A DNA stretch of 64,000 bases, taken from the NCBI GenBank assembly GCA_965277355.1, contig CBDICN010000002.1, positions 868,001 through 932,000 on the forward strand, in the 5' to 3' direction. Below, one piece after another: positions 51,584 through 63,187 of this stretch (positions within the stretch are counted from its first letter, which is position 1; the number at the start of each line of letters is the position of its first letter). This DNA comes from RH-AL1 sp965277355. GTDB taxonomy: Bacteria > Pseudomonadota > Alphaproteobacteria > Rhizobiales > Beijerinckiaceae. The notes beneath the pieces were generated by a model. The model saw nothing but the letters and a program-made list of their open reading frames with translations, did not search any database and had not been told where the DNA came from. The position numbers and the translations under genes were made by a program.

Positions 51584-52429
51584 ATGACCATCGGCACGAG
51601 CACCGCGGATGATGCGGCGGGCAACCTCGAGACGCTGCGCGGCGAGATCGACGGCCTCGACGAGGCGTTGCACGCCCTCCTCATGCGGCGCGGCGAGATC
51701 ATCGACCGGCTGATCGCGGTGAAGGCGCGACAAGGCGGCGGCTCGGCGTTCCGGCCGAAGCGGGAGGCCGACATGATGCGCCGCCTGGTGACTCGCCACC
51801 GGGGCATCCTGCCGCTCGACACCGTCGAAGGCATCTGGCGCATCATCATCTCGACCTTCACCTACGTGCAGGCGCCCTACAGCGTTCACGTCGATGTGTC
51901 GAACGGCGATGCTCGCGTGCGCGACTCCTGCCGCTTCCATTTCGGCTTCACCGTGCCCTTCGCTCCGCATGACGGCGCCGCGGCGGTGATCGCGGCCGTC
52001 GCGGAAGCGACAGGCGATCTCGGACTGGTCCGCGTCGAGGATCGCGCCACGCCATGGTGGGACCGGCTGAGCGCGCCGGAGGCGCCTAAGGTGATCGCGC
52101 GCCTGCCCTTCGTCGAGCGCGCCGATCATGCGGCCGATCTGCCCCTCTACGTCATCGCCAAGCTTCTGACCGATGCCGCGCCGAGCGAGATCCTGCTCTA
52201 TGCGGCGCAGGTCGAGAAGGCCGCCGGGCTTCCCCCATCCTCGCATCCCGCGCGGATCATCGGCGCGGCGGCGACGCGGCGCGGCTTCAGCTTGCTGCTG
52301 GAGGCCGAAGGGGCCGTGGACCGCTCGACGATCGTCGAGGCCCTCACCATCTCTGGACAGCCGAAGCCCGCCGTGGCCTTCATCGGTTCGCATGCCGCGC
52401 GCTTCGGGATCGGTGCCGGCACTCCTTGA
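51584..52429 (+). CDS. Chorismate mutase with divergent C-terminal domain
   Basis: A 281-residue protein. Residues 10-95 are an AroQ-type chorismate mutase (ETLRGEIDGLDEALHALLMRRGEIIDRL, AFRPKREADMMRRLV, TVEGIWRIIISTFTYVQAPYSV), making prephenate from chorismate. The remaining 185 residues occupy the place of prephenate dehydratase but lack recognisable dehydratase motifs such as a TRF catalytic loop. Located directly before hisC and tyrA, so it feeds phenylalanine/tyrosine synthesis. A GTG start at 51569 is also possible. Confidence 0.8.
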   Translation: MTIGTSTADDAAGNLETLRGEIDGLDEALHALLMRRGEIIDRLIAVKARQGGGSAFRPKREADMMRRLVTRHRGILPLDTVEGIWRIIISTFTYVQAPYSVHVDVSNGDARVRDSCRFHFGFTVPFAPHDGAAAVIAAVAEATGDLGLVRVEDRATPWWDRLSAPEAPKVIARLPFVERADHAADLPLYVIAKLLTDAAPSEILLYAAQVEKAAGLPPSSHPARIIGAAATRRGFSLLLEAEGAVDRSTIVEALTISGQPKPAVAFIGSHAARFGIGAGTP

Positions 52430-52436
52430 GGCACTC

Positions 52437-53555
52437 ATGACCGCGTCCGACCGAAGATCGCGCCCGCAGCCGCACCCCGGCGTGCTGGCGGTCGACCTCT
52501 ACGTGCCCGGCAAGAGCAAGGCGGCGGGCGTGACCGGACCGGTCTACAAGCTGTCGTCGAACGAGACCCCGCTTGGTCCCTCGCCGGCCGCCAGGGCCGC
52601 CTTTCGCGCCGCCGACGACAAGCTCGCCGCCTACCCGGACGGCAACGCGACGCCGCTGCGCGAGGCAATCGGCAAGCTCCACGGGCTCGACCCCGCGCGC
52701 ATCGTCTGCGGAGCCGGCTCGGACGAACTGCTCTTCCTGCTCGGCTCGATTTACTGCGAGCCGGGCGGCGAAGGCATCTACACGGAACACGGCTTCCTGC
52801 TCTATCGCGTCGCGATCCTCGCCGCGGAAGGCGCGCCGGTGATCGTCGGGGAGACAAACTTCACCGTCGACGTGGACGCGATCCTCGCGGCGGTGACGGC
52901 GAAGACGCGGATCGTCTACATCGCCAATCCCAACAATCCGACCGGCACCTATATCGACCGCGCGGCCGTGACGCGGCTTGCCGATGCGCTGCCGCCGAGC
53001 GTGCTGCTCGTGCTCGACGACGCCTATGCCGAATACGCGACCGCGCCGGACTACGACGAAGGCTTCGCGCTGGCCCGCGAGCGCGAGAACGTGGTCGTCA
53101 CCCGCACCTTCTCGAAGATCTACGGGCTTGCCAGCCTGCGGCTCGGCTGGTGCTACGCGCCGGCGGCGATCTGCGACGCGCTGAACCGGGTGCGCAGCCC
53201 CTTCAACGTCAACGATCCGGCGATGCGTGCCGGAATCGCCGCGCTCGAGGATGTCGCTCACACCCGCGCCGCCGTCGCGCATAACGCGCACTGGCGCGAG
53301 GTGCTAACGCGCGAGATCCGGGCGCTTGGTTTCCCGGTGACGGCGAGCGCGGCCAATTTCGTGCTGGTCCACTTCCGCGACGAGGCCGAAGCCAAGCGCG
53401 TCGACGCCTTCCTCACCGCACGCGGCCTGATCCTGCGGATGGTCGGCGCCTACGGCCTGCCGAAGTGCCTGCGGCTCAGCGTCGGCGGCGAGACGGCGAA
53501 CGGGTTGGTCATCGAGGCGTTCGCGGCGTTCGCGAAGGAGCGCGGTCATGACTGA
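52437..53555 (+). CDS. hisC: Histidinol-phosphate/aromatic aminotransferase
   Basis: A 372-residue PLP class I/II aminotransferase: YKLSSNETPLGPSPAA, YPDGNATPLREAIGKLHGLD, GAGSDELLFLL, ANPNNPTGTYI, VLDDAYAEY, PLP-binding Lys in TRTFSKIYGLASLRLGW, and the C-terminal LRLSVGG. ATG at 52437 follows GAGG. Flanking chorismate mutase and tyrA genes suggest that it mainly serves aromatic amino-acid synthesis, though HisC-type enzymes commonly do both. Confidence 0.92.
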   Translation: MTASDRRSRPQPHPGVLAVDLYVPGKSKAAGVTGPVYKLSSNETPLGPSPAARAAFRAADDKLAAYPDGNATPLREAIGKLHGLDPARIVCGAGSDELLFLLGSIYCEPGGEGIYTEHGFLLYRVAILAAEGAPVIVGETNFTVDVDAILAAVTAKTRIVYIANPNNPTGTYIDRAAVTRLADALPPSVLLVLDDAYAEYATAPDYDEGFALARERENVVVTRTFSKIYGLASLRLGWCYAPAAICDALNRVRSPFNVNDPAMRAGIAALEDVAHTRAAVAHNAHWREVLTREIRALGFPVTASAANFVLVHFRDEAEAKRVDAFLTARGLILRMVGAYGLPKCLRLSVGGETANGLVIEAFAAFAKERGHD

Positions 53556-53565
53556 GTCAGCCCCA

Positions 53566-53726
53566 CCTTCTCCCGCTCGCGGGAGAAGGTGTCGCGGCGA
53601 AGCCGTGACGGATGAGGGATCTCGCGGTCTGCTCCCCGCGCGAACCAGGTCGGCGACGGTGCAGTGGCGAGCTCCCTCAGCCGACCCGACTGCGCCGGGC
53701 CACCTTCTCCCGCAAGCGGGAGAAGG
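53566..53726. repeat. Paired REP-like palindromes between hisC and tyrA
   Basis: Two hairpins, 53566-53589 and 53703-53726, each with 11-bp perfect arms CCTTCTCCCGC/GCGGGAGAAGG. They are separated by about 113 bp containing GATGAGGG and CCCTCAGCCGACCCG, so the whole looks like one composite intergenic repeat. The same arms occur at 4907-4931. The second hairpin ends 14 bp before the proposed tyrA start, and its AAGGAAGG edge may serve as the ribosome site. Confidence 0.85.
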
Positions 53727-53740
53727 AAGGCATCACGCTC

Positions 53741-54694
53741 GTGGCTGAAGCCCTCGGCACGCCCCTCCCGACACCGCTGTTCGAGACGCTCACCGTGATC
53801 GGCCTCGGCCTCATCGGCGCCTCGATCTGCCGCGTCGCGCGCCAGCAGAACCTCGCCCGCACGATCGTCGGCGCTGACGCCGATGCCGGCGTGCGCGCCC
53901 GGGCGATGGAGATCGGGCTGGTCGACGACATGGCGGAGAGCCTAAAGAAGGCGGTCGCTGGCGCCGATCTCGTCATCCTCTGCACGCCGCTGGGCGCGAT
54001 GAAGAGCGTCGCCGAAGCCATCGGTCCGCACCTGATGCCGGGTTGCATCGTGTCCGACGTCGGAGGCGCCAAGGTCTCGGTCGTCGAGGAGGTGGCGCCG
54101 CACCTGCCGGCCCACGCCCATTTCGTGCCCGGCCATCCCGTCGCCGGCACGGAGTACTCCGGCCCCGACGCCGGCTTCGCGACGCTGTTCGTCAACCGCT
54201 GGGTGATTCTCACCCCCGCCACCGATACCGACGCCGGCGCGCTCGAGCGGCTGTCGGCGTTCTGGAGCGCGGCGGGCGCCAACGTCGAGGCGATGAGCGC
54301 GTCCCACCACGACATCGTGCTCGCCATCACCAGCCACGTGCCGCACCTCATCGCCTACAACATCGTGCGCACCGCCTCCGACCTCGAGGTTGTGACGCAG
54401 GCCGAGGTGATGAAGTTCTCGGCCGGCGGTTTTCGCGATTTCACCCGTATCGCCTCGTCCGACCCGACGATGTGGCGCGACGTGTTCCTCAACAACCGCG
54501 ACGCGGTGCTGGAGGTGCTCGGCCGCTTCAACGAGGACCTCGCCGCGCTGCAGCGAATGGTGCGCGACGGCGACGGCGACGGCCTGTTCGATCTCTTCAC
54601 CCGCACCCGCGCGATCCGCCGCGGCATCATCGCCCAGGGCCAGGAAACGGAGGAGGCCGATTTCGGCCGGCGCAAGGCGGGGGAACGGTTGTAG
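53741..54694 (+). CDS. tyrA: Prephenate/arogenate (cyclohexadienyl) dehydrogenase
   Basis: Oxidative decarboxylation of prephenate or arogenate on the tyrosine branch. A 317-residue NAD(P)-dependent enzyme: VIGLGLIGASICRVAR dinucleotide site, DLVILCTPLGAM, SDVGGAKVSVVEEV, HFVPGHPVAGTEYSGP, and the helical domain with ITSHVPHLIAYNIV and FRDFTRIASSDPTMWRDVFL. GTG at 53741; the frame is open upstream to 53612 but only through the repeat. Cofactor and substrate preference are not decided. Confidence 0.92.
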   Translation: MAEALGTPLPTPLFETLTVIGLGLIGASICRVARQQNLARTIVGADADAGVRARAMEIGLVDDMAESLKKAVAGADLVILCTPLGAMKSVAEAIGPHLMPGCIVSDVGGAKVSVVEEVAPHLPAHAHFVPGHPVAGTEYSGPDAGFATLFVNRWVILTPATDTDAGALERLSAFWSAAGANVEAMSASHHDIVLAITSHVPHLIAYNIVRTASDLEVVTQAEVMKFSAGGFRDFTRIASSDPTMWRDVFLNNRDAVLEVLGRFNEDLAALQRMVRDGDGDGLFDLFTRTRAIRRGIIAQGQETEEADFGRRKAGERL

Positions 54695-54737
54695 GGCCAT
54701 ATGACGACGGATTGCATGGTAACATTTGCGGTACTAA

Positions 54738-55058
54738 ATGATCATTGTCGAGTACCTGGACGTTTCGGGTGAAAGTCCTTTCGCAAAATGGTTCGATGCT
54801 CTCGATGTATGGGCGGCACGAAAGGTGACGGCCGCCCTAGCCCGGATGCAACTTGGCAACCTAGCGAACGCGAAAGGTGTCGGCGCCGGCGTTCTGGAAT
54901 TCAGGATCGATGTCGGGCCGGGATACCGGCTCTACTTCGGGAGAGATGGAGACACGCTCATCATCCTCCTGGCCGGCGGTACGAAACGGCGACAACAGGC
55001 GGATATCATGGCCGCTCAGGAGCGCTGGCTTGTGTACAAGCAACGCAGGAAAGGATGA
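54738..55058 (+). CDS. RelE/ParE-family toxin (HI1419-type addiction module killer)
   Basis: A 106-residue basic protein: SPFAKWFDALDVWAARKVTAALARMQLGN, GVLEFRIDVGPGYRLYFGRDGDTLIILLAGGTKRRQQADI match the HI1419-type killer proteins. ATG at 54738. The stop overlaps the downstream antitoxin start as ATGA, the toxin-first order of HigBA-like modules. It lies directly after tyrA and looks inserted between housekeeping genes. Confidence 0.88.
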   Translation: MIIVEYLDVSGESPFAKWFDALDVWAARKVTAALARMQLGNLANAKGVGAGVLEFRIDVGPGYRLYFGRDGDTLIILLAGGTKRRQQADIMAAQERWLVYKQRRKG

Positions 55059-55378
55059 GGCGATTGGCCCTGACCCGTAGTTTCAAGGAAACAATCATGG
55101 CACGGGTCGAACGCGAGCCCGCCTTTCGCGACGCCTTGCTTACCGAGGCGATCGAGCAATTTCTCGCCGGCGATATTGCCGTGGGCAAATCCATCTTGCG
55201 CGACTACATCAACGCGACCATCGGTTTCGAACGCTTGGCGGCCGAGATGGGTAAGCCCCCCAAGAGCCTGATGCGCATGCTCGGGCCGACCGGAAATCCC
55301 ACGGCCTCGAACCTGTTCGCGGTGTTGCGCAAAGTTCAGGAAACCGCCGGGCTCCACTTCGCGGTCGCCGTCGTCTGA
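55055..55378 (+). CDS. HI1420-type antitoxin with C-terminal HTH
   Basis: A 107-residue protein. The N-terminal part (SFKETIMARVEREPAFRDALLTEAIEQFLAGD) and the XRE-like HTH (GFERLAAEMGKPPKSLMRMLGPTGNPTASNLFAVLRKVQETAGL) match the antidote family paired with HI1419-type toxins. ATG overlaps the toxin stop, so translation is coupled. Expected to bind the toxin and autoregulate the pair. Confidence 0.88.
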   Translation: MRRLALTRSFKETIMARVEREPAFRDALLTEAIEQFLAGDIAVGKSILRDYINATIGFERLAAEMGKPPKSLMRMLGPTGNPTASNLFAVLRKVQETAGLHFAVAVV

Positions 55379-55423
55379 TGCGGCGACGACGCTTGGCCAT
55401 TCCATAGCATCCGGAGCACACCC

Positions 55424-56206
55424 ATGATCAAAGGCAAAACCGCCGTCGTCACCGGCTCGACCAGCGGCATCGGGCTCGGCATCGCGCGAGCCTTCGCCAA
55501 GGAAGGCGCCACGATCGTGCTCAACGGCTTCGGCGAGCCGGACGCGATCGAGGCGGCGCGGGCCGGGATCGAGCGCGAGTTCGACGTCGCCTGCCACTTC
55601 TCGGGCGCCGACATGTCGGACGCCATCGCGATCGCCGCGATGATGGCCGAGGTGGAACAGAAGTTCGGCGGCGCCGATATCCTCGTCAACAACGCCGGCA
55701 TCCAGTTCGTCTCCCAGATCGAGGACTTTCCGATCGACAAGTGGGACAAGATCATCGCCATCAACCTTTCGTCGGCGTTCCATACGATCCGCGCCGCGGT
55801 GCCGGGCATGAAGCGCAAGGGCTGGGGCCGCATCATCAACACCGCCTCCGCGCACGCGCTCGTCGCCTCGCCCTACAAGGTTGCCTATGTCGCGGCCAAG
55901 CACGGCATCGCCGGGCTCACCAAGACGGTGGCGCTGGAGCTGGCGACGCACGGCGTCACCTGCAACGCGATCTGCCCCGGCTACGTCTGGACGCCTCTCG
56001 TCGAGGCGCAGATCCCCGACACGATGGCGGCGCGCAAGATGACCAAGGACGAGGTCATCAACGACGTGCTCTTGAAGGCGCAGCCGACCAAGCAGTTCAT
56101 CACCATCGACGAAGTCGCCGCGCTGGCCGTCTACCTCACCTCGGATGCGGCGAAGGGGATGACCGGCTCGATCCTCTCGCTCGACGGCGGTTGGACCGCC
56201 GCCTGA
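55424..56206 (+). CDS. bdhA: D-3-hydroxybutyrate dehydrogenase
   Basis: NAD-dependent interconversion of 3-hydroxybutyrate and acetoacetate, a step in use of PHB stores. A 260-residue short-chain dehydrogenase: VVTGSTSGIGLGIARAFA, DILVNNAGIQFVSQIEDFP, catalytic Ser/Tyr/Lys in NTASAHALVASPYKVAYVAAKHG, NAICPGYVWTPLVEAQI, and the QPTKQFITIDEVAALAVYL segment characteristic of bacterial 3HB dehydrogenases. ATG after GGAG. Converges with the MFS gene 3 bp away. Confidence 0.9.
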   Translation: MIKGKTAVVTGSTSGIGLGIARAFAKEGATIVLNGFGEPDAIEAARAGIEREFDVACHFSGADMSDAIAIAAMMAEVEQKFGGADILVNNAGIQFVSQIEDFPIDKWDKIIAINLSSAFHTIRAAVPGMKRKGWGRIINTASAHALVASPYKVAYVAAKHGIAGLTKTVALELATHGVTCNAICPGYVWTPLVEAQIPDTMAARKMTKDEVINDVLLKAQPTKQFITIDEVAALAVYLTSDAAKGMTGSILSLDGGWTAA

Positions 56207-56209
56207 GGC

Positions 56210-57490
56210 TCAATAGACCTGCGCCTGCCGCAGCCCCGGCGCGGCAACCTCGCCCCGCTTCGCACGCATCCCCTTGAGCACGACGACCGCAAGAGCCGCG
56301 GTGACGAGGTCGAACGCGATGACGATGGCGAACACCGGCACCCAGCTGCCGACCGCCGCCTTGAGGGTGGCCGCCAGCGGGCCGCCGAGCACCGATCCGA
56401 TGCCCTGCGCCATGTAGAGGAAGCCGTAGTTCGTGGTGGCGTGGCGCTCGCCGAAAATGTCGGTCAGGGTGGACGGGAACAGCGAGAAGATTTCGCCCCA
56501 GCCGAAGAACACCACGCCCGACATCAGCACGAAAACCGTCGGATCCGAGCGGAAGGCGATCATCACCGCGATGGCGATCGCCTCCAGGGTGAAGGCAAGA
56601 GCCATCGTGTTCTCGCGGCCGATATGGTCCGAGACCCAGCCGAAGAACGGCCGTGTCAGACCGTTGGCGAAACGGTCGATCGAGAGGGCGAGCGGCAGCG
56701 CGGCGGCGCCGAATACGACCGCATTGGCGTGGCCGAAGTCCTTGGCGAAGGAGGCGAAGTTCGACACGACCATCAGGCCGCCGGTCGACATCATCGTCAT
56801 CATCGCGAACATCAGCCAGAAGATCGGCGAGCGGAGCATCGCGCCCGGCGCGGCGCCGGATTTCAGCTCCGCGCCGGAGCGAACCTCGGTCGTGCCGGGA
56901 TCGCGGAGAAGCAGCGCCGCCAGCACTCCGATGCCACCGAGCACCAGCCCGAAGGTCAGCAGCGCGGCGCGGAAGCCCGACGCCTTGATCATGTCGTCGA
57001 TCGGGAAGGTCGTGGCGAGCGCGCCGAAGCCGTAGCCGGCCGCCACCACGCCCACCGCGAAGCCGCGGCTGTCCGGGAACCAGCGGACCATCAGCCCGAC
57101 GACCCCGACGTAGACGAAGCCGGTGCCGATGCCGCAGAACAGGCCGTAGGTCGCGTAGAGCGCCGCGAGCGAGGACACCTGGCTCGCCAGCACCCAGCCA
57201 AGACCGCTCAGCGCGGCGCCGAGCGTGATGAGAAGCCGCGGCCCGAATTTCTCGATCAGCCAGCCCTGGCCCGGCGACAGCCACGTCTGCAGAATGACGA
57301 GGATCGAGAACGTCACTTGCACGGCGCCGAGATCGTGACCGGTCGCCGCGACAAAATGTTTGGTGAACAGCGTCCAGACGTACTGCGGGCTGGAGATCGC
57401 CATCATGACGACGAGCCCTAGAATCAATTGTGTCCAGCGGCTGCCGGAGCGGGCGGACCACAATTCGCTAGAGGGTGCTGGGGTGAGCAT
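56210..57490 (-). CDS. MFS transporter, oxalate/formate antiporter family
   Basis: A 426-residue, 12-helix transporter: RWTQLILGLVVMMAISSPQYVWTLF, LGAVQVTFSILVILQTWLSPGQGWLIEKFGPR, GIGTGFVYVGVVGLMVRWFPDSRGFAVG, FFGWVSDHIGRENTM. The pattern matches OxlT-like proteins. The ATG at 57490 fits the family; an upstream TTG at 57529 would add 13 residues. It probably exchanges a dicarboxylate or monocarboxylate, but no oxalate enzymes are nearby, so the substrate is open. Confidence 0.85.
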   Translation of the reverse strand: MLTPAPSSELWSARSGSRWTQLILGLVVMMAISSPQYVWTLFTKHFVAATGHDLGAVQVTFSILVILQTWLSPGQGWLIEKFGPRLLITLGAALSGLGWVLASQVSSLAALYATYGLFCGIGTGFVYVGVVGLMVRWFPDSRGFAVGVVAAGYGFGALATTFPIDDMIKASGFRAALLTFGLVLGGIGVLAALLLRDPGTTEVRSGAELKSGAAPGAMLRSPIFWLMFAMMTMMSTGGLMVVSNFASFAKDFGHANAVVFGAAALPLALSIDRFANGLTRPFFGWVSDHIGRENTMALAFTLEAIAIAVMIAFRSDPTVFVLMSGVVFFGWGEIFSLFPSTLTDIFGERHATTNYGFLYMAQGIGSVLGGPLAATLKAAVGSWVPVFAIVIAFDLVTAALAVVVLKGMRAKRGEVAAPGLRQAQVY

Positions 57491-57651
57491 GAAGGGTCCG
57501 GTCTTCGGGATGCCCGAGCTAGGCAACAATCATGCTAACGGGTGCCGATCCGCTTCCAATCACAGGTCTGATTCGCCTCACCGGTCGCGATACGGTCGGC
57601 GTGACGGACCCGGCGCCTTTCTTGATCGGTCGGTTCGAGCCGGCAAGGCGG

Positions 57652-58185
57652 TCAGCGCAGCGGGTACACCGCTTCGGCCACGTAGGGGCCGCCGCCGACG
57701 CAATCGCGGGAGGAAAACAGGGTGAATTCGCCGACATCGAACTCACGCGAGGCGAGCCAGCCGCGCATGGACAGGTAGCGCGCCACCGCAAGCGGCGACG
57801 CCTGCCGCAAGCGGGCGAGTGTCACGTGCGGCGTGAACTTGCGTGTCTCCGGAGCAATCCCGAGTCGCCTCAGAAGGCGTTCGTGCTCCGCTTGCAACTC
57901 GATCAAGGGCGGAGCCGGCTTCGCCGTGGCGATCACCGCGCGCGGCTTCGACCCGCCGAAGGCGTCGAGGCCGGAGAGCGCCACCTTGAAGGACGGGCGC
58001 CGGACCTTGTCCAGCGCGTCATGGACCTCGTGGGCGGTGTCCTCGTCGATGTCCCCGATGAAGCGCAAGGTGAGATGATAGTCCTCGGCCTCGATCCAGC
58101 GGGCGCCCGGCAGACCACCCCTCATCATCGAGAGTTCGCGCGCCACCGCATCCGGCAGCGCCAGCCCGGTGAAGAGCCGCGGCAT
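57652..58185 (-). CDS. thpR: RNA 2',3'-cyclic phosphodiesterase
   Basis: A 177-residue 2H phosphoesterase (LigT/ThpR). Both HxT motifs are present: DYHLTLRFIGD and FTPHVTLARLR, with the family N-terminus MPRLFTGLALPDAV. It hydrolyses 2',3'-cyclic ends of RNA in vitro; the biological role is unclear. ATG 58185. The parvulin gene ends 75 bp upstream on the same strand. Confidence 0.93.
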   Translation of the reverse strand: MPRLFTGLALPDAVARELSMMRGGLPGARWIEAEDYHLTLRFIGDIDEDTAHEVHDALDKVRRPSFKVALSGLDAFGGSKPRAVIATAKPAPPLIELQAEHERLLRRLGIAPETRKFTPHVTLARLRQASPLAVARYLSMRGWLASREFDVGEFTLFSSRDCVGGGPYVAEAVYPLR

Positions 58186-58260
58186 GGTACAACCTCCTCC
58201 GCGCCCGAACGACCGCGGATCGTTTCGCCGGACCTGACGCCCGGACCTCCTCGCCCGGCT

Positions 58261-59214
58261 CTACTTGCCCGTGTCGCCACCGTCCGCCGGGGCTAGCTCG
58301 GGAGCCGGCGGCGCGGCGGCGGTGCGCTCGATCTTGGCGGTCTTGCGCAGCTCGATGATGAGGTCGCTCTGCGCCTTCTGTATCGCGTAGCGCACGAGCT
58401 GGTCCTTGACCTGGTCGAAGGGCGGGAAGGTTTTCTGCCGCCGCCCCTCGACCTGTATGATGTGCCAGCCGAATTGCGTCTTGATGGGGTCGGAGTACTG
58501 GCCCGGCTGCAACTTGAAGGCGGCGTCGGCAAAGGCCGGGACCATACGCTCCTTGGTGAACCAGCCGAGTTCGCCGCCCTCGCCGCCGGGATCCTTGGAG
58601 ACGTCCTTCGCCACCTTGGCGAAGTCCTCGCCGTTCTTCAGCCGCTTCAGGGCCGCCTGCGCGTCCGCCTCCGTGGCCACCAGGACGTGGCGCGCGCGGA
58701 TCTCTTCCTCCGGCTTCTGCGCCTTGGCGGCCTGGTCGTAGATGGCGTGCAGTGCGGCGTCGGAGGTCGCGCTCTTGGCAATCACCGTGAGGAGCGACTC
58801 CATCAAGATTTTGTTCTTGGCGTAATCGACCTTCTTGCCGAAATCGGAGGTCTGGTCGAGCTTGTCCGCCTTCGCCTTCTCGGAGACGAGCGTCCCGTCG
58901 ATCAGGTAGTCGAGGAGATAGGCATCGCGCGCCTTGCCTTTCAGCTGCTGCGAAATGTTGGACCCGAGATCTTCGGTCGCCAAGGTCACGTCGAGCTGGG
59001 TGATCTTCTTGCCGTTGACTGTCGCCAGCACGGTGTCGGGCGGGAGCGGCTTCTCGTCGGCGGCCGGCGCCGCGGACGGGCTCATCGGCGCGGCAGGGTT
59101 GCCCGCGGCAGGAGTGGGCGCCTTGCTCGTTGTCTGTGCAAGAGCGGGCGCGCAGAGTCCGATCGCCATGGCAAATGCTAGGGTGCTCGCGGCGGAGCGT
59201 CTTGCTCGTGTCAT
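58261..59214 (-). CDS. Parvulin-type peptidyl-prolyl isomerase (periplasmic)
   Basis: A 317-residue exported foldase. Signal peptide STLAFAMAIGLCAPALAQ, a Pro/Ala linker, an N-terminal chaperone region (TVLATVNGKKITQLDVTLATEDLG), and a rotamase domain at about 155-260 (IRARHVLVATEADAQAALKRL, GGELGWFTKERMVPAFADAAF, TQFGWHIIQVEGRR). Belongs to the PrsA/SurA-like group that assists proteins crossing the inner membrane. ATG 59214, divergent from secA across 386 bp. Confidence 0.9.
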   Translation of the reverse strand: MTRARRSAASTLAFAMAIGLCAPALAQTTSKAPTPAAGNPAAPMSPSAAPAADEKPLPPDTVLATVNGKKITQLDVTLATEDLGSNISQQLKGKARDAYLLDYLIDGTLVSEKAKADKLDQTSDFGKKVDYAKNKILMESLLTVIAKSATSDAALHAIYDQAAKAQKPEEEIRARHVLVATEADAQAALKRLKNGEDFAKVAKDVSKDPGGEGGELGWFTKERMVPAFADAAFKLQPGQYSDPIKTQFGWHIIQVEGRRQKTFPPFDQVKDQLVRYAIQKAQSDLIIELRKTAKIERTAAAPPAPELAPADGGDTGK

Positions 59215-59356
59215 GGCGTCTGTCTCCGATTACGCGGGAGGCGGCAATCGCCGAGCCCTGGAAGGCAAATCGGGCATAGTGTGCACGATGCGGCAGCACG
59301 CGAATAACGGCGCACCCCCACCCTTGTCGAGCCTCCGGAGGCCTGAAAACGTCAAA

Positions 59357-59385
59357 TTGACAAGCGCGAGCGGCACTTTGTATCA
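59357..59385 (+). promoter_or_regulatory. Probable secA promoter
   Basis: TTGACA (59357-59362), 17-nt spacer, GTATCA (59380-59385), about 215 bp upstream of the secA ATG. The remaining parvulin-secA gap (59215-59600) has no gene; a 5' extension of the secA frame to 59469 lacks a ribosome site. Confidence 0.5.
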
Positions 59386-59600
59386 CCAAACGGCTCGGCC
59401 AGCCTCGCGTGACTGTGGGGTTCTCGGCTTCGCACCCCGTTATCGCGGTGCCGACGTAGTCGCGGATCGTGCCGGAGGTTGAACGCTGGCCTTTAAAACG
59501 GCGTCGTTTCCGACCATTTGCCAAGACGATAGCTCTCGCTCTCGCGCGACACGACCGGCTCCGGCGCGGACTGGGGATCGGGCTGAAAGGTCCTAAGATT

Positions 59601-62429
<2,829 letters not shown>

Positions 62430-62563
62430 AATTGGAGGCCGCCGCAATACGGTGGCCTCTTGCGACGGGGGCGCATCGCGGCGACCGCGGTGAGCCGGCC
62501 TGACGTCCCGCTTTCGCCGAAATCCTGTCGCAGAGTGCGTGCCTCACCAACGAAAAGTCCGAC

Positions 62564-63187
62564 GTGCCCGAAGCGCCGCGCCTGTTCTTGATCACGCCGC
62601 CCGTTGCGGACGCCGTCCTCTTCCGGCCGCTGCTCGAGGCGGCGGTCACGAGCGTCGATGTGGCCTGCGTGCTGCTGCGCAGCGGCGCCCGGGACGACGG
62701 CGAAGCCAAGGCGATCGTCCGTGCGCTCGCGGCCGTAGCCCGGGACGCCGGGGCTGCTCTGCTGGTCGAGAACGATCCGAGGCTCGCCGCGCGCGCCGAC
62801 TCCGACGGCGTTCACATGTCGGGCGGGAGCGCCGGGCTCGAGGAGGCGCTTGCCGCGATGCATCCGAAGAAGATCGTCGGCGTGGGCGATCTCGCCAGCC
62901 GCGACGAGGCGATGGTCGCGGGCGAGGCCGGCGTCGACTACCTGATGTTCGGCGCCCCGGGGTCCGAGCGGAGCCGGGAGGAGATCATCGAGCGCGTCGC
63001 CTGGTGGGCCGAGATCTTCAACGTGCCCTGCGTCGGCTACGCGCGTGATCCCGACCAGGCTGCCGCCATTGCTGGGGCGGGCGCGGAGTTCGTCGCCCTC
63101 TGCGACGGGCTGTGGGAGCAGGATATCGCGACGACATTGCGGGAGGTGTCGCGCGCTATCGCCGAGGTCGGCGAGGCTGCGCGATGA
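62564..63187 (+). CDS. ThiE-like (thiamine phosphate synthase family) protein
   Basis: A 207-residue TIM-barrel protein starting at GTG 62564: RLFLITPPVADAVLF, ALLVENDPRLAARADSDGVHMSGG, KKIVGVGDLASRDEAMVAGEAGVDYLMFG and AGAEFVALCDGLW follow ThiE strand order. The substrate-binding residues after DGVH (normally LGQ-D) are replaced by MSGGSAG, and the N-terminal diphosphate motif is weak, so it may not be the true thiamine phosphate synthase. ATGA overlap with the next gene couples it to the Sel1-repeat gene. Confidence 0.75.
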   Translation: MPEAPRLFLITPPVADAVLFRPLLEAAVTSVDVACVLLRSGARDDGEAKAIVRALAAVARDAGAALLVENDPRLAARADSDGVHMSGGSAGLEEALAAMHPKKIVGVGDLASRDEAMVAGEAGVDYLMFGAPGSERSREEIIERVAWWAEIFNVPCVGYARDPDQAAAIAGAGAEFVALCDGLWEQDIATTLREVSRAIAEVGEAAR

